A stretch of 64,000 nt of DNA, taken from NCBI GenBank assembly GCA_050952465.1, contig JBMNKZ010000011.1, positions 62,001-126,000 of the forward strand, in the 5' to 3' direction. This DNA is from DUPU01 sp050952465. Lineage in GTDB: Bacteria > Bacillota > Dehalobacteriia > Dehalobacteriales > Dehalobacteriaceae. Position 1 is the first letter of the stretch. Each line of letters begins with the position of its first letter. This document shows, one piece after another, positions 49,801-57,188 of the stretch. The notes beneath the pieces are model-generated. The model saw only the letters and a program-made list of their open reading frames with translations, was not told where the DNA came from and searched no databases. The position numbers and the translations under genes were made by a program.

Positions 49801-51660
49801 CAGGATTTCAAGGACACGGCTTTCTTTGAGACTCTTACTACGGGAAGAGATGGTAAAGCTTCCGCGTTATTTACCCTGCCAGATAATCTAACTTCCTGGA
49901 GGTTGACCTATCAGGCGGTAACAAAAGATTTAGAGGGAGCAAGCGGGACAGCGAAGATTAAAGTGAGGTTACCTTTTTTTGTGGATATGGTGCTAAATGA
50001 TAAGTATTTAGCGAAGGATCGCCCGGTGATTAATCTCCGTTCTTTAGGAACCGGGTTAGATGAGAAGGAAGAAGTGACTTTCCAAGTTAGGCTGACAAGA
50101 AATGAGGAGAAACAAGAGATTTATAATGAAACCATAAAGGGCAACGCTTTTACAACTTTACCTGTTTCCTTGCCTTCTTTGGGAGAAGGAGAATATCAAA
50201 TTACAGTTGTCGGAACAGGAGGAGGATTTAAAGATACCTTGACCTGTTCTTTCCAGGTGGTTAAGTCTTATATGACTCAAGAAAAAATAGACTATCAGCT
50301 CTTAACGGCTGAGACGAAAATTTTAGCGGATACAACTAAGCCGGTTACCTTAACTTTCACCGATGCCGGCCGGAGTGAGTACCTATCACTCCTTTGCTCT
50401 TTGGCTCAGGTGGAGGGTATAAGGGTAGAACAAAAATTAGTACCTATGTTAGCAAAGGAATTATTAAAAGAGTATTTCCCGGAATTTAAATATATTCCCT
50501 CGGGAAATGATATGGAGCTGTCGTCATATCAGACCCCAGAGGGGGGCGTGGCAATTTTACCTTATGGGGATAGTGATTTGGAAGTGAGTGCCAAAATAGC
50601 CTCCTGGGCAAAAGACCATTTTGACATGGCTGCCCTTAAGACATATTTTATTAAGGTGATTAATGACCCAAATGAAACCAGTGAAAGGTATATTATCGCC
50701 CTATATGGCTTGGCTGCCTTAGGTGAACCGGTGCTTACGGAAGTAGAATCCGCTTTAGAAGAAAAAAATCTGACTATTATGGAAGAGCTTTATCTGATGC
50801 TATCCTTTATTCAATTGGGAAATGAGCAGCCGGTGCGAGAAATGCTTCAGGATTTGTTAAAGCAAAATGGAGAAGCAAATGGCCCCTACATGCAAATTAA
50901 TTACGGCAAGGATCAGGATGATGTGGTGAAAGCCACAGGTTTGGCCGCCCTGGTGGCAGGCAGGCTTAAATTTGATGAGGCTCATATGCTTGAGCGCTAT
51001 GTCACGGAGAATCCTTTAAAAGATGATTTAACTTATTTGGAACAGATCACCTTCCTTCAAGAGAATATTCAGGATCTTTCTAATGAAGAAGTTAGTTTTT
51101 CTTTTGTTTATGACGGCAAAATGCAAAATATCACCTTGGCTCCGGGAGAGACATATTCTTTAATCATAATGCCGGAAAAGTTAAAATTTTTGTCCTTTGA
51201 AAAAATTCAAGGCAAAGTTGGGATAACCACTCAGTATCAAGAAGATTTTATTCCATTTCCAGAGGATTCGGCAGCCGGGGTCGTATTAACCAGAAATTAT
51301 AAGGTAAAGGGAAAATCAACCCATGAGTTTCGGGCCGGGGACTTAGTAGAGGTTGAGATTTCCTGGAATATAGGGGGGAAAGCCCCTAAAGGACTTTATC
51401 GGATTACCGACTACCTGCCTTCCGGTTTAAAATTGGTGGCAAAACCATACCAATGGGGGACAGTCAAAAATATTTTGGGCTGGCCTGTTGAAGTGGAGGG
51501 GCAAAAAGTAGTATTCTTAGTTTCGGAAAAGGGGACGATTCGTTATTATGCCCGGATCGTCAATCAAGGAATTTTTACTGTGGAAAATATGATGATACAG
51601 CATATGCAAAACGGAAAGATATACGGCGTGACCGAATTAGATCAGGTGGAAATCAAGTAA
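46804..51660 (+). CDS. Alpha-2-macroglobulin-family membrane protein lacking the thioester cysteine
   Basis: 1618 residues. An N-terminal membrane anchor ('FFALVVGLILIMTGFLVF') is followed by an SbsA/Big_5 Ig-like domain ('LPRDRATGVPTNTGIEITF'), macroglobulin domains ('YLYLDRELYKPNDTVHFWG', 'VPLRYNLESSGE') and the A2M core ('GRDGKASALFTLPDNLTSWR', 'VRLPFFVDMVLNDKYL'). Then come a helical repeat region and a C-terminal DUF-type beta domain. The place of the CxEQ thioester reads EGIRVEQKLV: Glu-Gln stays but the cysteine is absent. So it cannot trap proteases by a thioester. TTG 46804 follows GGGGAGAGA. Transcribed with the MEMO protein behind it (15 nt gap). Confidence 0.88.
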   Translation: MKKRIPFFALVVGLILIMTGFLVFNHDRQPLDLTSALAAEIKIEPTQYDSAGVDCLSQFVVKSSTHIDSRVLAQNISIEPEIKFSVEEEKNNEILLIPEEPLETNKLYRFTLGLTGSDPLKWAFQTKGEFKINGTLPRDRATGVPTNTGIEITFSHEGFGDLEKYFEISPKAEGHFEIHKKTVVFVPDHLEPGTVYTIKAKKGLKLADSDLALAEDYVFQFETQDPAQHNQTKDYFEFFTNTMEFAEATAPVIPLGFYRINTEESPEVKVTLYQYQDADDYIESIEKREKVPYWAYYSRREYKAETNDLREIQSFTVNLKRYNGEYFLEFPETLKAGYYLSQVTLGSITRQIWLEVTDLAVYTTVGENKTLVWVNNLADGKPVTNATVTLLGSEQRVLTNAQGLAEISTPPLEDDGLYVTVHFEDQEAVAPVKPDWLRFVNEEKGANGLAARDYWKYLYLDRELYKPNDTVHFWGLVKGRQKDIEDSQKLTVALTKWQSGRDENVVLEENEVDLANNVFTGEIKLPDVIPGYYYLTVKLDGLNLIQHGFEVGTFTKPAYRIDVEPEKKAIFAGETVKFNIAASCFEGTPVPNVPLRYNLESSGELVTDEKGQAVFSYTPEYRSEQYVTQDYHYLYLNANFPESGEISTGSSIIVLNNDIDINAEGKITGQFGKINIEVDKLSVNKVNRGEMDPWEENAFVSGKGAGLTVTVSLFRQEWDKIEDGEYYDFINKTVVKKYRYQERRVPLGETKVVTDRDGKAEYSFPVGDKKSYWVQLTALDGKNNQSKTEIYLSGGGYPEYNAYSWYYLEDEKAQGWGKYQEGDEVLLTLKNNENKVADRKDGFLFYNAQAGIRDCWIQDSGTYRAEFKEKDVPNYWVKGVYFDGRVYHETNEYIVALDEQQKELDIKIMTDKKEYRPRDQVNVNLEVKDKMGRPVAATVNLNLVDEALFMLSPQHVNTLASIYGDFLPSGVWVTASTHQDLPNYFGGGAEKGGEGGSGRQDFKDTAFFETLTTGRDGKASALFTLPDNLTSWRLTYQAVTKDLEGASGTAKIKVRLPFFVDMVLNDKYLAKDRPVINLRSLGTGLDEKEEVTFQVRLTRNEEKQEIYNETIKGNAFTTLPVSLPSLGEGEYQITVVGTGGGFKDTLTCSFQVVKSYMTQEKIDYQLLTAETKILADTTKPVTLTFTDAGRSEYLSLLCSLAQVEGIRVEQKLVPMLAKELLKEYFPEFKYIPSGNDMELSSYQTPEGGVAILPYGDSDLEVSAKIASWAKDHFDMAALKTYFIKVINDPNETSERYIIALYGLAALGEPVLTEVESALEEKNLTIMEELYLMLSFIQLGNEQPVREMLQDLLKQNGEANGPYMQINYGKDQDDVVKATGLAALVAGRLKFDEAHMLERYVTENPLKDDLTYLEQITFLQENIQDLSNEEVSFSFVYDGKMQNITLAPGETYSLIIMPEKLKFLSFEKIQGKVGITTQYQEDFIPFPEDSAAGVVLTRNYKVKGKSTHEFRAGDLVEVEISWNIGGKAPKGLYRITDYLPSGLKLVAKPYQWGTVKNILGWPVEVEGQKVVFLVSEKGTIRYYARIVNQGIFTVENMMIQHMQNGKIYGVTELDQVEIK

Positions 51661-51675
51661 GGTGGAACTGAAATC

Positions 51676-52557
51676 ATGAAGAAACTATTATTTTTTGCGG
51701 TGCTAATATGGGGGGTTGTATCTTTTGCCGCAGTAAGCGGTGATTATAGGGGAACTAGTGTGAAACCCGGCTCTTTTCCTGCGGTGCACCCGGATGCTTT
51801 TTTTGAGGCAGGTAATTTTTATACCGGTACCTTCTCAGAAGGTTTTTCTATGGAAAACATCCGGGGTGGAGTAATTCCTCATCACTTAGTGGCGGATAAA
51901 TTAATTGCTCGGGTGTTTAACCAGTTAAAAGGCCAGGCACCGGATACAATTATTCTAGTTGGGCCAAATCATAAAAATGAAGGTAATCGGATTATTACAA
52001 GTTACTGCGGATGGCAGACTCCTTTTGGTGTGGTGGATGTAGACGAAAAGCTTCTCCGCGATATTTCTAAAGCAGTTCCTTTAGTAAAAGAGGATGACAA
52101 AATCATGGCAGAAGAACATGCCATGGGAAATATCATGCCTTTTATTAAGTATTATCTTCCTGATACCAAGGTTGTTCCTCTAATTCTTCATCATAGTCTC
52201 ACTATTGATGAAGCGGGTGCTTTAGGGGATAAGTTGGCCGATTTAATGAATGAAGACACTTTAATTCTGGCTTCAGTGGATTTCTCTCACTATTTAACCA
52301 GTAATGAGGCGGAAATAAAGGACAAAGAAACTATTTTTGCTCTTCAGACGGGGAATTTAGGCCGCATCTTCACCATGGGTGATGATTACTTGGATTCACC
52401 GCCCTCTATCGGGGTACTTTTTCGGGCAATGCACAAATTAGGGATGAAGAATTTCACTATCCTTAATCATACTAATTCCGGAATTTTGCTGGGCAATAAA
52501 AACATGGAAACCACCAGTTATATTACCCTCCTTTTTGGCATAGAAAATAAGAAGTAA
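51676..52557 (+). CDS. MEMO-family protein (AmmeMemoRadiSam system protein B)
   Basis: 293 residues with an N-terminal signal-like helix. 'GVIPHHLVADKLIARVF', 'TIILVGPNHKNEG', 'EEHAMGNIMPFIKYYLPD' and 'ASVDFSHYL' are the conserved MEMO1 motifs, with histidines that could bind a metal. The fold is related to class III extradiol dioxygenases, but the function is unsettled. In other genomes MEMO genes occur with an AMMECR1 and a radical-SAM gene; neither is found here. The signal-like start hints at export, unlike cytoplasmic MEMO proteins. Confidence 0.88.
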   Translation: MKKLLFFAVLIWGVVSFAAVSGDYRGTSVKPGSFPAVHPDAFFEAGNFYTGTFSEGFSMENIRGGVIPHHLVADKLIARVFNQLKGQAPDTIILVGPNHKNEGNRIITSYCGWQTPFGVVDVDEKLLRDISKAVPLVKEDDKIMAEEHAMGNIMPFIKYYLPDTKVVPLILHHSLTIDEAGALGDKLADLMNEDTLILASVDFSHYLTSNEAEIKDKETIFALQTGNLGRIFTMGDDYLDSPPSIGVLFRAMHKLGMKNFTILNHTNSGILLGNKNMETTSYITLLFGIENKK

Positions 52558-52581
52558 ATTTTTTGTGAAAAGGTGGCATCG

Positions 52582-53082
52582 GTGTCAAAGAAGCTCAGCC
52601 GTTTCGGGGAGTTATTGTTTATCTTCTCTATGCTTTTATTTTCCTTACCCATTTGTGATTTGCTTTTGAGCATTTTTCAGATTTCCAGCCTGTTGGCGGC
52701 ATTTCTTAGTGTACTTCTGGTAGTGGTTTTTTCCTCCTTCTTTTATCAGAAGGTTTTAATGATTGACCGAATATTTTTCATGATCTTATCCATACGTTGC
52801 TTAAAAGAATATATCTTGATTATTACCATCATGTACGGCATGCTGATCACGACCTTTGCCACCATTTATTATTGTGTGGACAGGGTTTATCAGCCTGCCT
52901 CTTCTTATTTAAAGTGGTTTTATTTTAGTGTCATCACCATGACTACTGTAGGATACGGTGATGTCACACCCATTAACGGATTGATGCAGGTCGTGGTATC
53001 TCTGGAATCCTTTATCGGGTATATTTCGCTACCGATATTTTTCACTATTGGCTTAGGACTGATTATGAAAGACAGGAGATGA
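52582..53082 (+). CDS. Small potassium channel with TVGYGD filter
   Basis: 166 residues. Four hydrophobic stretches; the last two enclose a pore loop with the K+ selectivity filter TVGYGD ('VITMTTVGYGDVTPINGLMQ'). This is an Ion_trans_2 domain. No regulatory RCK domain follows. GTG 52582 is behind AAAAGGTGG; another GTG at 52573 is possible. It comes 24 nt after the MEMO gene, probably in one transcript with the A2M protein. Confidence 0.9.
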   Translation: MSKKLSRFGELLFIFSMLLFSLPICDLLLSIFQISSLLAAFLSVLLVVVFSSFFYQKVLMIDRIFFMILSIRCLKEYILIITIMYGMLITTFATIYYCVDRVYQPASSYLKWFYFSVITMTTVGYGDVTPINGLMQVVVSLESFIGYISLPIFFTIGLGLIMKDRR

Positions 53083-53169
53083 CATTTTTTATTTTAGGTT
53101 AGGCATTTCCGGTAATAAATCTTAAAAATCGACATATGACTTACTATCACATTTACCGGGGGTGTTTTT

Positions 53170-54422
53170 ATGGAGAAGAGGAAATTCTATGATGTACACT
53201 GCCATGTGATGAATTTAAGTCATCCTAACTTCATCGCCTTTTTACGGCGGTTTGAACCAACGTTAAAGGAGGAAAAACTCAAGATCTTTCTTGGAGTCAA
53301 TTTGATATTCCTCTTTTATCTTTTATTCAGTACCATAAGTCCTCGCATTTTTGCCTGGGTACTAAAGAAATCGGGGATGTCAGATATATTCAACCGGGTA
53401 AAAAATCTATTGGTGATTATGGAGCATGATGCCGACAATGTTTTTCAATTGCTGGATCAAGAAGCGGAACGGCAATTGTTGGATGGAGGAAAATTAAATA
53501 TCGGGTGTTTTAATTATGAGAAAATTGTCCTCACTCCTTTAATGATGGATTTTGGTTATAAGAATATGACTAATCCGCACCTTTACTATAATTCCATTCC
53601 GGTGCAAAAACCCATTGTGGAACAGGTGCTTGATCTTTTTAACGGCATTAAGAGTTATTATCATCGGTCGCGGGAGGAAGAAAGGTTTTTTGAAATTTAC
53701 CCATTTTTAGGAATTAATACAACTAATTATGAGTTTATAAAAATTGAAAAGATGCTGGATAAGTACTTCGGTTCCTATCGGGGAAAACCCGCTGATTTGG
53801 CCGCTAATCTGGGGAAATTCACCGGTGACATTGAAGAGATGGGCAGCAATTTCTTTTCCGGTATCAAGGTCTATCCTCCTTTGGGTTTTGATCCCTGGCC
53901 GGGAGAAAAAGAGGAAAGAAAAAAGGTGGAACTAGTCTATGAATACTGCTCTAAAAAACGCATCCCCATTACTACCCATTGCAGCAATGGAGGTTACCGA
54001 ATTATCGATACTCAAGCAGCTGATGATTTTACTTCTCCGGAGAGGTGGGGGATGGTTCTAAAAAGATATCCTCAATTAAAGCTTAATTTTGGTCATTTGG
54101 GTAACCAAGGAAAGAGAAAAAAGAAATGGGAAAATCAGATTCTTAACTTAATGGTGAAATACGAAAATGTCTATGGTGATTTTTCCTGCCGTGGCTTCAA
54201 CCATAAATACTACCAATCTTTAAAAGAAACCCTGGATCAAGGAGATTTTGGCTTTAGGAAAATGTTAAGAGAACGGATTCTTTTTGGTTCTGATTTTACC
54301 ATCAACCTTTTATGGACTGATTCTTACAGTAGTTATTTAAAAATTTTCGTAATACTCCTCATTTAACAGACCAAGAAAAGCATGAATTTGCTTCTGTTAA
54401 CCCGGAGCGTTTTCTCTTTTAG
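53170..54422 (+). pseudogene. Amidohydrolase-family (PF04909-like) protein with C-terminal frameshift
   Basis: Metal-dependent TIM-barrel hydrolase. 'YDVHCHVMN' (HxH) near the start, 'IPITTHCSNGG', 'LNFGHLGNQG' and 'RILFGSDF' are the metal-ligand and catalytic motifs. The uninterrupted frame stops at 54366 with the unrelated tail VILLI. With one T added to TTTT at 54344-54347 the protein continues 'KIFRNTPHLTDQEKHEF', 'ASVNPERFLF' to a stop at 54422, the usual end of this family. So the gene has a one-base deletion, a real mutation or a sequencing error. The substrate is unknown. A hydrophobic segment at about residues 40-60 is unusual. Confidence 0.8.
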
Positions 54423-54517
54423 GTACCGTTTGTGTCATACCACCCTTGTCACACTACTTTCCAAGCACAGAAAAAGGTGTTAGAATTATGGAAAAGATAA
54501 GGGTGGAGATGACAATC

Positions 54518-55387
54518 ATGGATTTTTTAAGATTTATCAATAATAAAAAACCGGTACTTTTTGATGGAGCAATGGGTACCCAGTTAGCAAGGCTTGGACT
54601 GGAACTGAATAGCGGGTTATGTAACCTTTCCCATCCGGATCAGGTCTTACAGGTACATAAAAGTTACGTAGAAAGCGGTGCTCAGGTAATAACAACTAAT
54701 ACCTTTATCATGAATCCCATTTATCTTAAAACCCACAATGTGGATATTGATATGGTGAAAGTAAATCAGGCGGGTGTACGGTTAGCAAAAGAGGCCAAAG
54801 CCCTATATGTGTTGGGAGACATCGGCCCTACCGGGCAATTGTTGGAGCCCTTTGGCCCTTATACGGAAAGTGACTTCATTGAGGGCTATAAAGAACAGGG
54901 GACAGTTTTGGCAGAATCTGGAGTAGATGGTTTTATCATTGAAACCATGATGGATTTAAGAGAGGCTTTGTGCGCCTTGAAAGCCTGTAAAGCAATTTCA
55001 TCGTTGCCGGTGGTGGTTACTTTCACCTTATCCGTTAAATCTTCTGGCGGTCGTACGCTAATGGGACAAACTATGGCTGAATGTGCTGCGGCTGTTAAAG
55101 AAGAGGGGGGAGATGTCATTGGTATCAATTGCGGGGAACTGGATCCGGAGGAGATTGCTGAGGTGGTAGCAGAACTTAAAAGTAAAACAGACCTTCCCGT
55201 TCTGGCTCAGCCTAACGCGGGCAAACCAAAACTGGTGAATGGGAAGACGGTATATGATATGACTCCGGAGGTTTTTGCGGAGGGTATTCTAAAATGTCTT
55301 GATGCCGGGGCAACCCTAGTAGGTGGATGCTGTGGCACTACCCCGGAGCATATTCGAGAAGTGGTTCGGGTACTCGAGACAAAATAA
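54518..55387 (+). CDS. Homocysteine S-methyltransferase-domain protein
   Basis: 289 residues covering only the N-terminal homocysteine-binding barrel of MetH-like enzymes. 'LFDGAMGTQLARLGL', 'VITTNTF', 'GINCGELDPEEI' and 'GGCCGTTPEHI' are seen; the cysteines in NCG and GGCCG bind zinc. It lacks cobalamin and folate domains, so it either uses a small methyl donor directly (betaine or S-methylmethionine type) or works with separate corrinoid proteins. Start ATG 54518 behind GGTGGAGATGA; ATG 54488 is possible. Confidence 0.88.
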   Translation: MDFLRFINNKKPVLFDGAMGTQLARLGLELNSGLCNLSHPDQVLQVHKSYVESGAQVITTNTFIMNPIYLKTHNVDIDMVKVNQAGVRLAKEAKALYVLGDIGPTGQLLEPFGPYTESDFIEGYKEQGTVLAESGVDGFIIETMMDLREALCALKACKAISSLPVVVTFTLSVKSSGGRTLMGQTMAECAAAVKEEGGDVIGINCGELDPEEIAEVVAELKSKTDLPVLAQPNAGKPKLVNGKTVYDMTPEVFAEGILKCLDAGATLVGGCCGTTPEHIREVVRVLETK

Positions 55388-55465
55388 ACAGAAACACACG
55401 ACAAAACTATCACCAAAGAAGATAACTGCATAGGAGAAGTCGGAGCAGATAGTTAGCAGTAACAA

Positions 55466-55498
55466 GGAGCTGTCGCATTAATTAATAGCGACAGCTCC
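55466..55498. terminator. Hairpin terminator between convergent genes
   Basis: GGAGCTGTCGC (55466-55476) and GCGACAGCTCC (55488-55498) form a perfect 11-bp stem. Neither side has a long T-run, but TTGTT follows on the minus strand. It separates the methyltransferase gene (plus) from the 45-codon gene (minus). Confidence 0.6.
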
Positions 55499-55510
55499 TA
55501 GTCGCACATG

Positions 55511-55648
55511 TTAACTCTTCTTCGTATAGGCTAATAGTATAATTTCTCCTTTGTCGCCATGCTGTTGGTTGATATATTTTTCTGCTTCCTGGATTTTTTC
55601 CAGCTCATTGGAGCTGAGAGGAGCAAAGGTCATTTCATCCCGATTCAT
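55511..55648 (-). CDS. Small hypothetical protein, 45 residues
   Basis: A short gene with a near-ideal ribosome site, GGAGGTGAATAAC before ATG. It starts MNRDEMTFAPLSSNELEKIQ, continues 'EAEKYINQQHGDKGEIILLA' and ends YTKKS. It is charged and mostly helical, with no membrane segment and no cysteine. I do not recognise a family. A terminator-like hairpin follows it. The good ribosome site, its own strand and the terminator support a real gene. Confidence 0.7.
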   Translation of the reverse strand: MNRDEMTFAPLSSNELEKIQEAEKYINQQHGDKGEIILLAYTKKS

Positions 55649-55773
55649 GTTATTCACCTCCAGTCACTAAGAAAGTTAAGTAAATATCAAGTAACTTATT
55701 TAGACATATATAGTTTTGGCTATCCCTTGAAAACTATTCTTTTTAGAACTTAAAAGAACTTTCTAAAAAGTTC

Positions 55774-55802
55774 TTGACACTTTTCTCCCCGCTTTATATA
55801 CT
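55774..55802 (+). promoter_or_regulatory. Sigma-A promoter upstream of the ilv leader
   Basis: TTGACA (55774-55779), a 17-bp spacer and TATACT (55797-55802). Downstream, 55803-55910 holds a possible 11-codon reading frame (ATG at about 55831) and a short hairpin (AGGCAG with CTGCCT), but nothing I can name. The transcript would run through the palindromic element into the T-box. Confidence 0.75.
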
Positions 55803-55911
55803 AGAGTTTAAATATAACGAGGCGAAAAGATGTCCCCCCTTAATAAGTGGCGGGTACAGAGTTAGATTTTCAGGCAGTGAGCATATCTCCTGCCTTGTTG
55901 AAATGCACTAG

Positions 55912-55961
55912 GGTAAGAAATTTTTCTACAACCAAAAAATTTTCTATAGTTGTGTTATAAT
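55912..55961 (+). promoter_or_regulatory. Palindromic promoter element before the ilv T-box (copy 2 of 2)
   Basis: GGTAAGAAATTTTTCTACAA followed by a near-inverted half (AAAAAATTTTCTA) and TGTTATAAT aligns over about 50 bp with the element upstream of lepA (15742-15790). TATAAT lies at 55956-55961 with an extended -10 TG. It could be a second ilv promoter with a shared operator. Confidence 0.6.
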
Positions 55962-55977
55962 TAAATAAAGTCGAAAA

Positions 55978-56252
55978 AATTATGACGCAGACAAGTTACG
56001 AGACTTAGGAGGATACAGAGAGCCGGATATGCTGGGAACCGGTTCCGACTGGCTTAGTGACATCACTGCAGAGTTGCTCCGCTGAAAGATTGGTTAAGTA
56101 GGCAGAGCCGGGATTAGACCGTTAGTCTATGTGTTCATCACAACAAGCGGTTGCATAGCAAAATGCAACAAGCAGGGTGGTACCGCGGAATATTCCTTTC
56201 GTCCCTGACAGTCTTTATAGGGCTGTGGACGAGGGGAATTTTGTTTTTTATG
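55978..56252 (+). promoter_or_regulatory. T-box leader (probable isoleucine type) of the ilv-leu operon
   Basis: Stem I words AGAGAGCCGG and GGGAACCGG are followed by GACATCACTGCAGAG, which lines up with GAACTC in the leuS T-box; the candidate specifier is ATC (Ile). The T-box core GGGTGGTACCGCGG lies at about 56175-56188. The terminator pairs ATTCCTTTCGTCC with GGACGAGGGGAAT and ends in TTTTGTTTTTT. The operon should therefore open when charged tRNA-Ile is scarce. Confidence 0.9.
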
Positions 56253-56298
56253 TGGGTGATTATAATTTTAATATATTTTGGAAAGGGGTAATAATTAA

Positions 56299-57177
56299 AT
56301 GGGATTAGTGATTTATTTAGACGGGAAGTATGTTGACGAGGAAAATGCTAAGGTATCTGTTTTTGACCATGGGGTATTATACGGAGATGGAATTTTTGAA
56401 GGAATCCGGGCATACAACGGCTTTGTTTTTAAATTAAAAGAGCATATAGACCGTTTGTATCAAGGGGCTCATACCATTGGACTAAAAATCAATGAGACTC
56501 CGGAGGAAATGGCGGAGGTAGTGGTGGAAACCTGTCGTCGGAACAATCTTTCTGATTCCTATATTCGGTTAGTAGTTACCAGGGGAAAAGGGGACTTAGG
56601 ATTAGACCCTAATAAGTGTCCCAAAAGCACCACTTTCTGTATTGCCGCAACGATTAAAATGTATCCCGAAGAGCTTTATCAAAAAGGTATGGAAACAGTA
56701 ACGGTTGCCACCCGGCGAAATATTTCAGAGGCCTGCAACCCCAGAGTGAAATCCCTAAATTATTTGAACAATATTTACGCTAAAATGGAAGCTAACATGG
56801 CGGGAGCGGGGGAAGGGATTTTGCTGAATAACGAAGGTCATGTAGCCGAAGCCACCGGGGATAACATATTTTATGTTCGAAAGGGCGTTTTAATTACACC
56901 CCCCATTTATGCCGGACTACTTGAGGGAGTTACCCGAAATTGTGTCATGGATTTGGCAAGAAAACGCGGTATTGAAGTCAAAGAAACTCTATTTACCCGG
57001 ATGGATTTATATACGGCAGACGAGTTTTTCCTTACCGGGACAGCAGCCGAGATTATACCCGTGGTGAAATATGACGGCCGAGTAATCGGTAAAGGTAAGC
57101 CGGGAGAAATCACAAAGATGCTGATTGAAGATTACCGTAATTATGTAAAGGATGCCGGAGACGGTGCGAGGATTTAG
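56299..57177 (+). CDS. ilvE: Branched-chain amino acid aminotransferase
   Basis: PLP-dependent fold-type IV transaminase that makes Val, Ile and Leu from their keto acids. 292 residues; 'VFDHGVLYGDGIFEGIRAYN' at the start, the PLP lysine in 'NPRVKSLNYLNNIYAKMEAN', 'NEGHVAEATGDNIFYV' and 'ELFFLTGTAAEI'-like 'EFFLTGTAAEIIPV' are typical of IlvE. First gene after the Ile T-box. GGAAAGGGG precedes the ATG. Confidence 0.96.
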   Translation: MGLVIYLDGKYVDEENAKVSVFDHGVLYGDGIFEGIRAYNGFVFKLKEHIDRLYQGAHTIGLKINETPEEMAEVVVETCRRNNLSDSYIRLVVTRGKGDLGLDPNKCPKSTTFCIAATIKMYPEELYQKGMETVTVATRRNISEACNPRVKSLNYLNNIYAKMEANMAGAGEGILLNNEGHVAEATGDNIFYVRKGVLITPPIYAGLLEGVTRNCVMDLARKRGIEVKETLFTRMDLYTADEFFLTGTAAEIIPVVKYDGRVIGKGKPGEITKMLIEDYRNYVKDAGDGARI

Positions 57178-57188
57178 GAGTGAAATGA

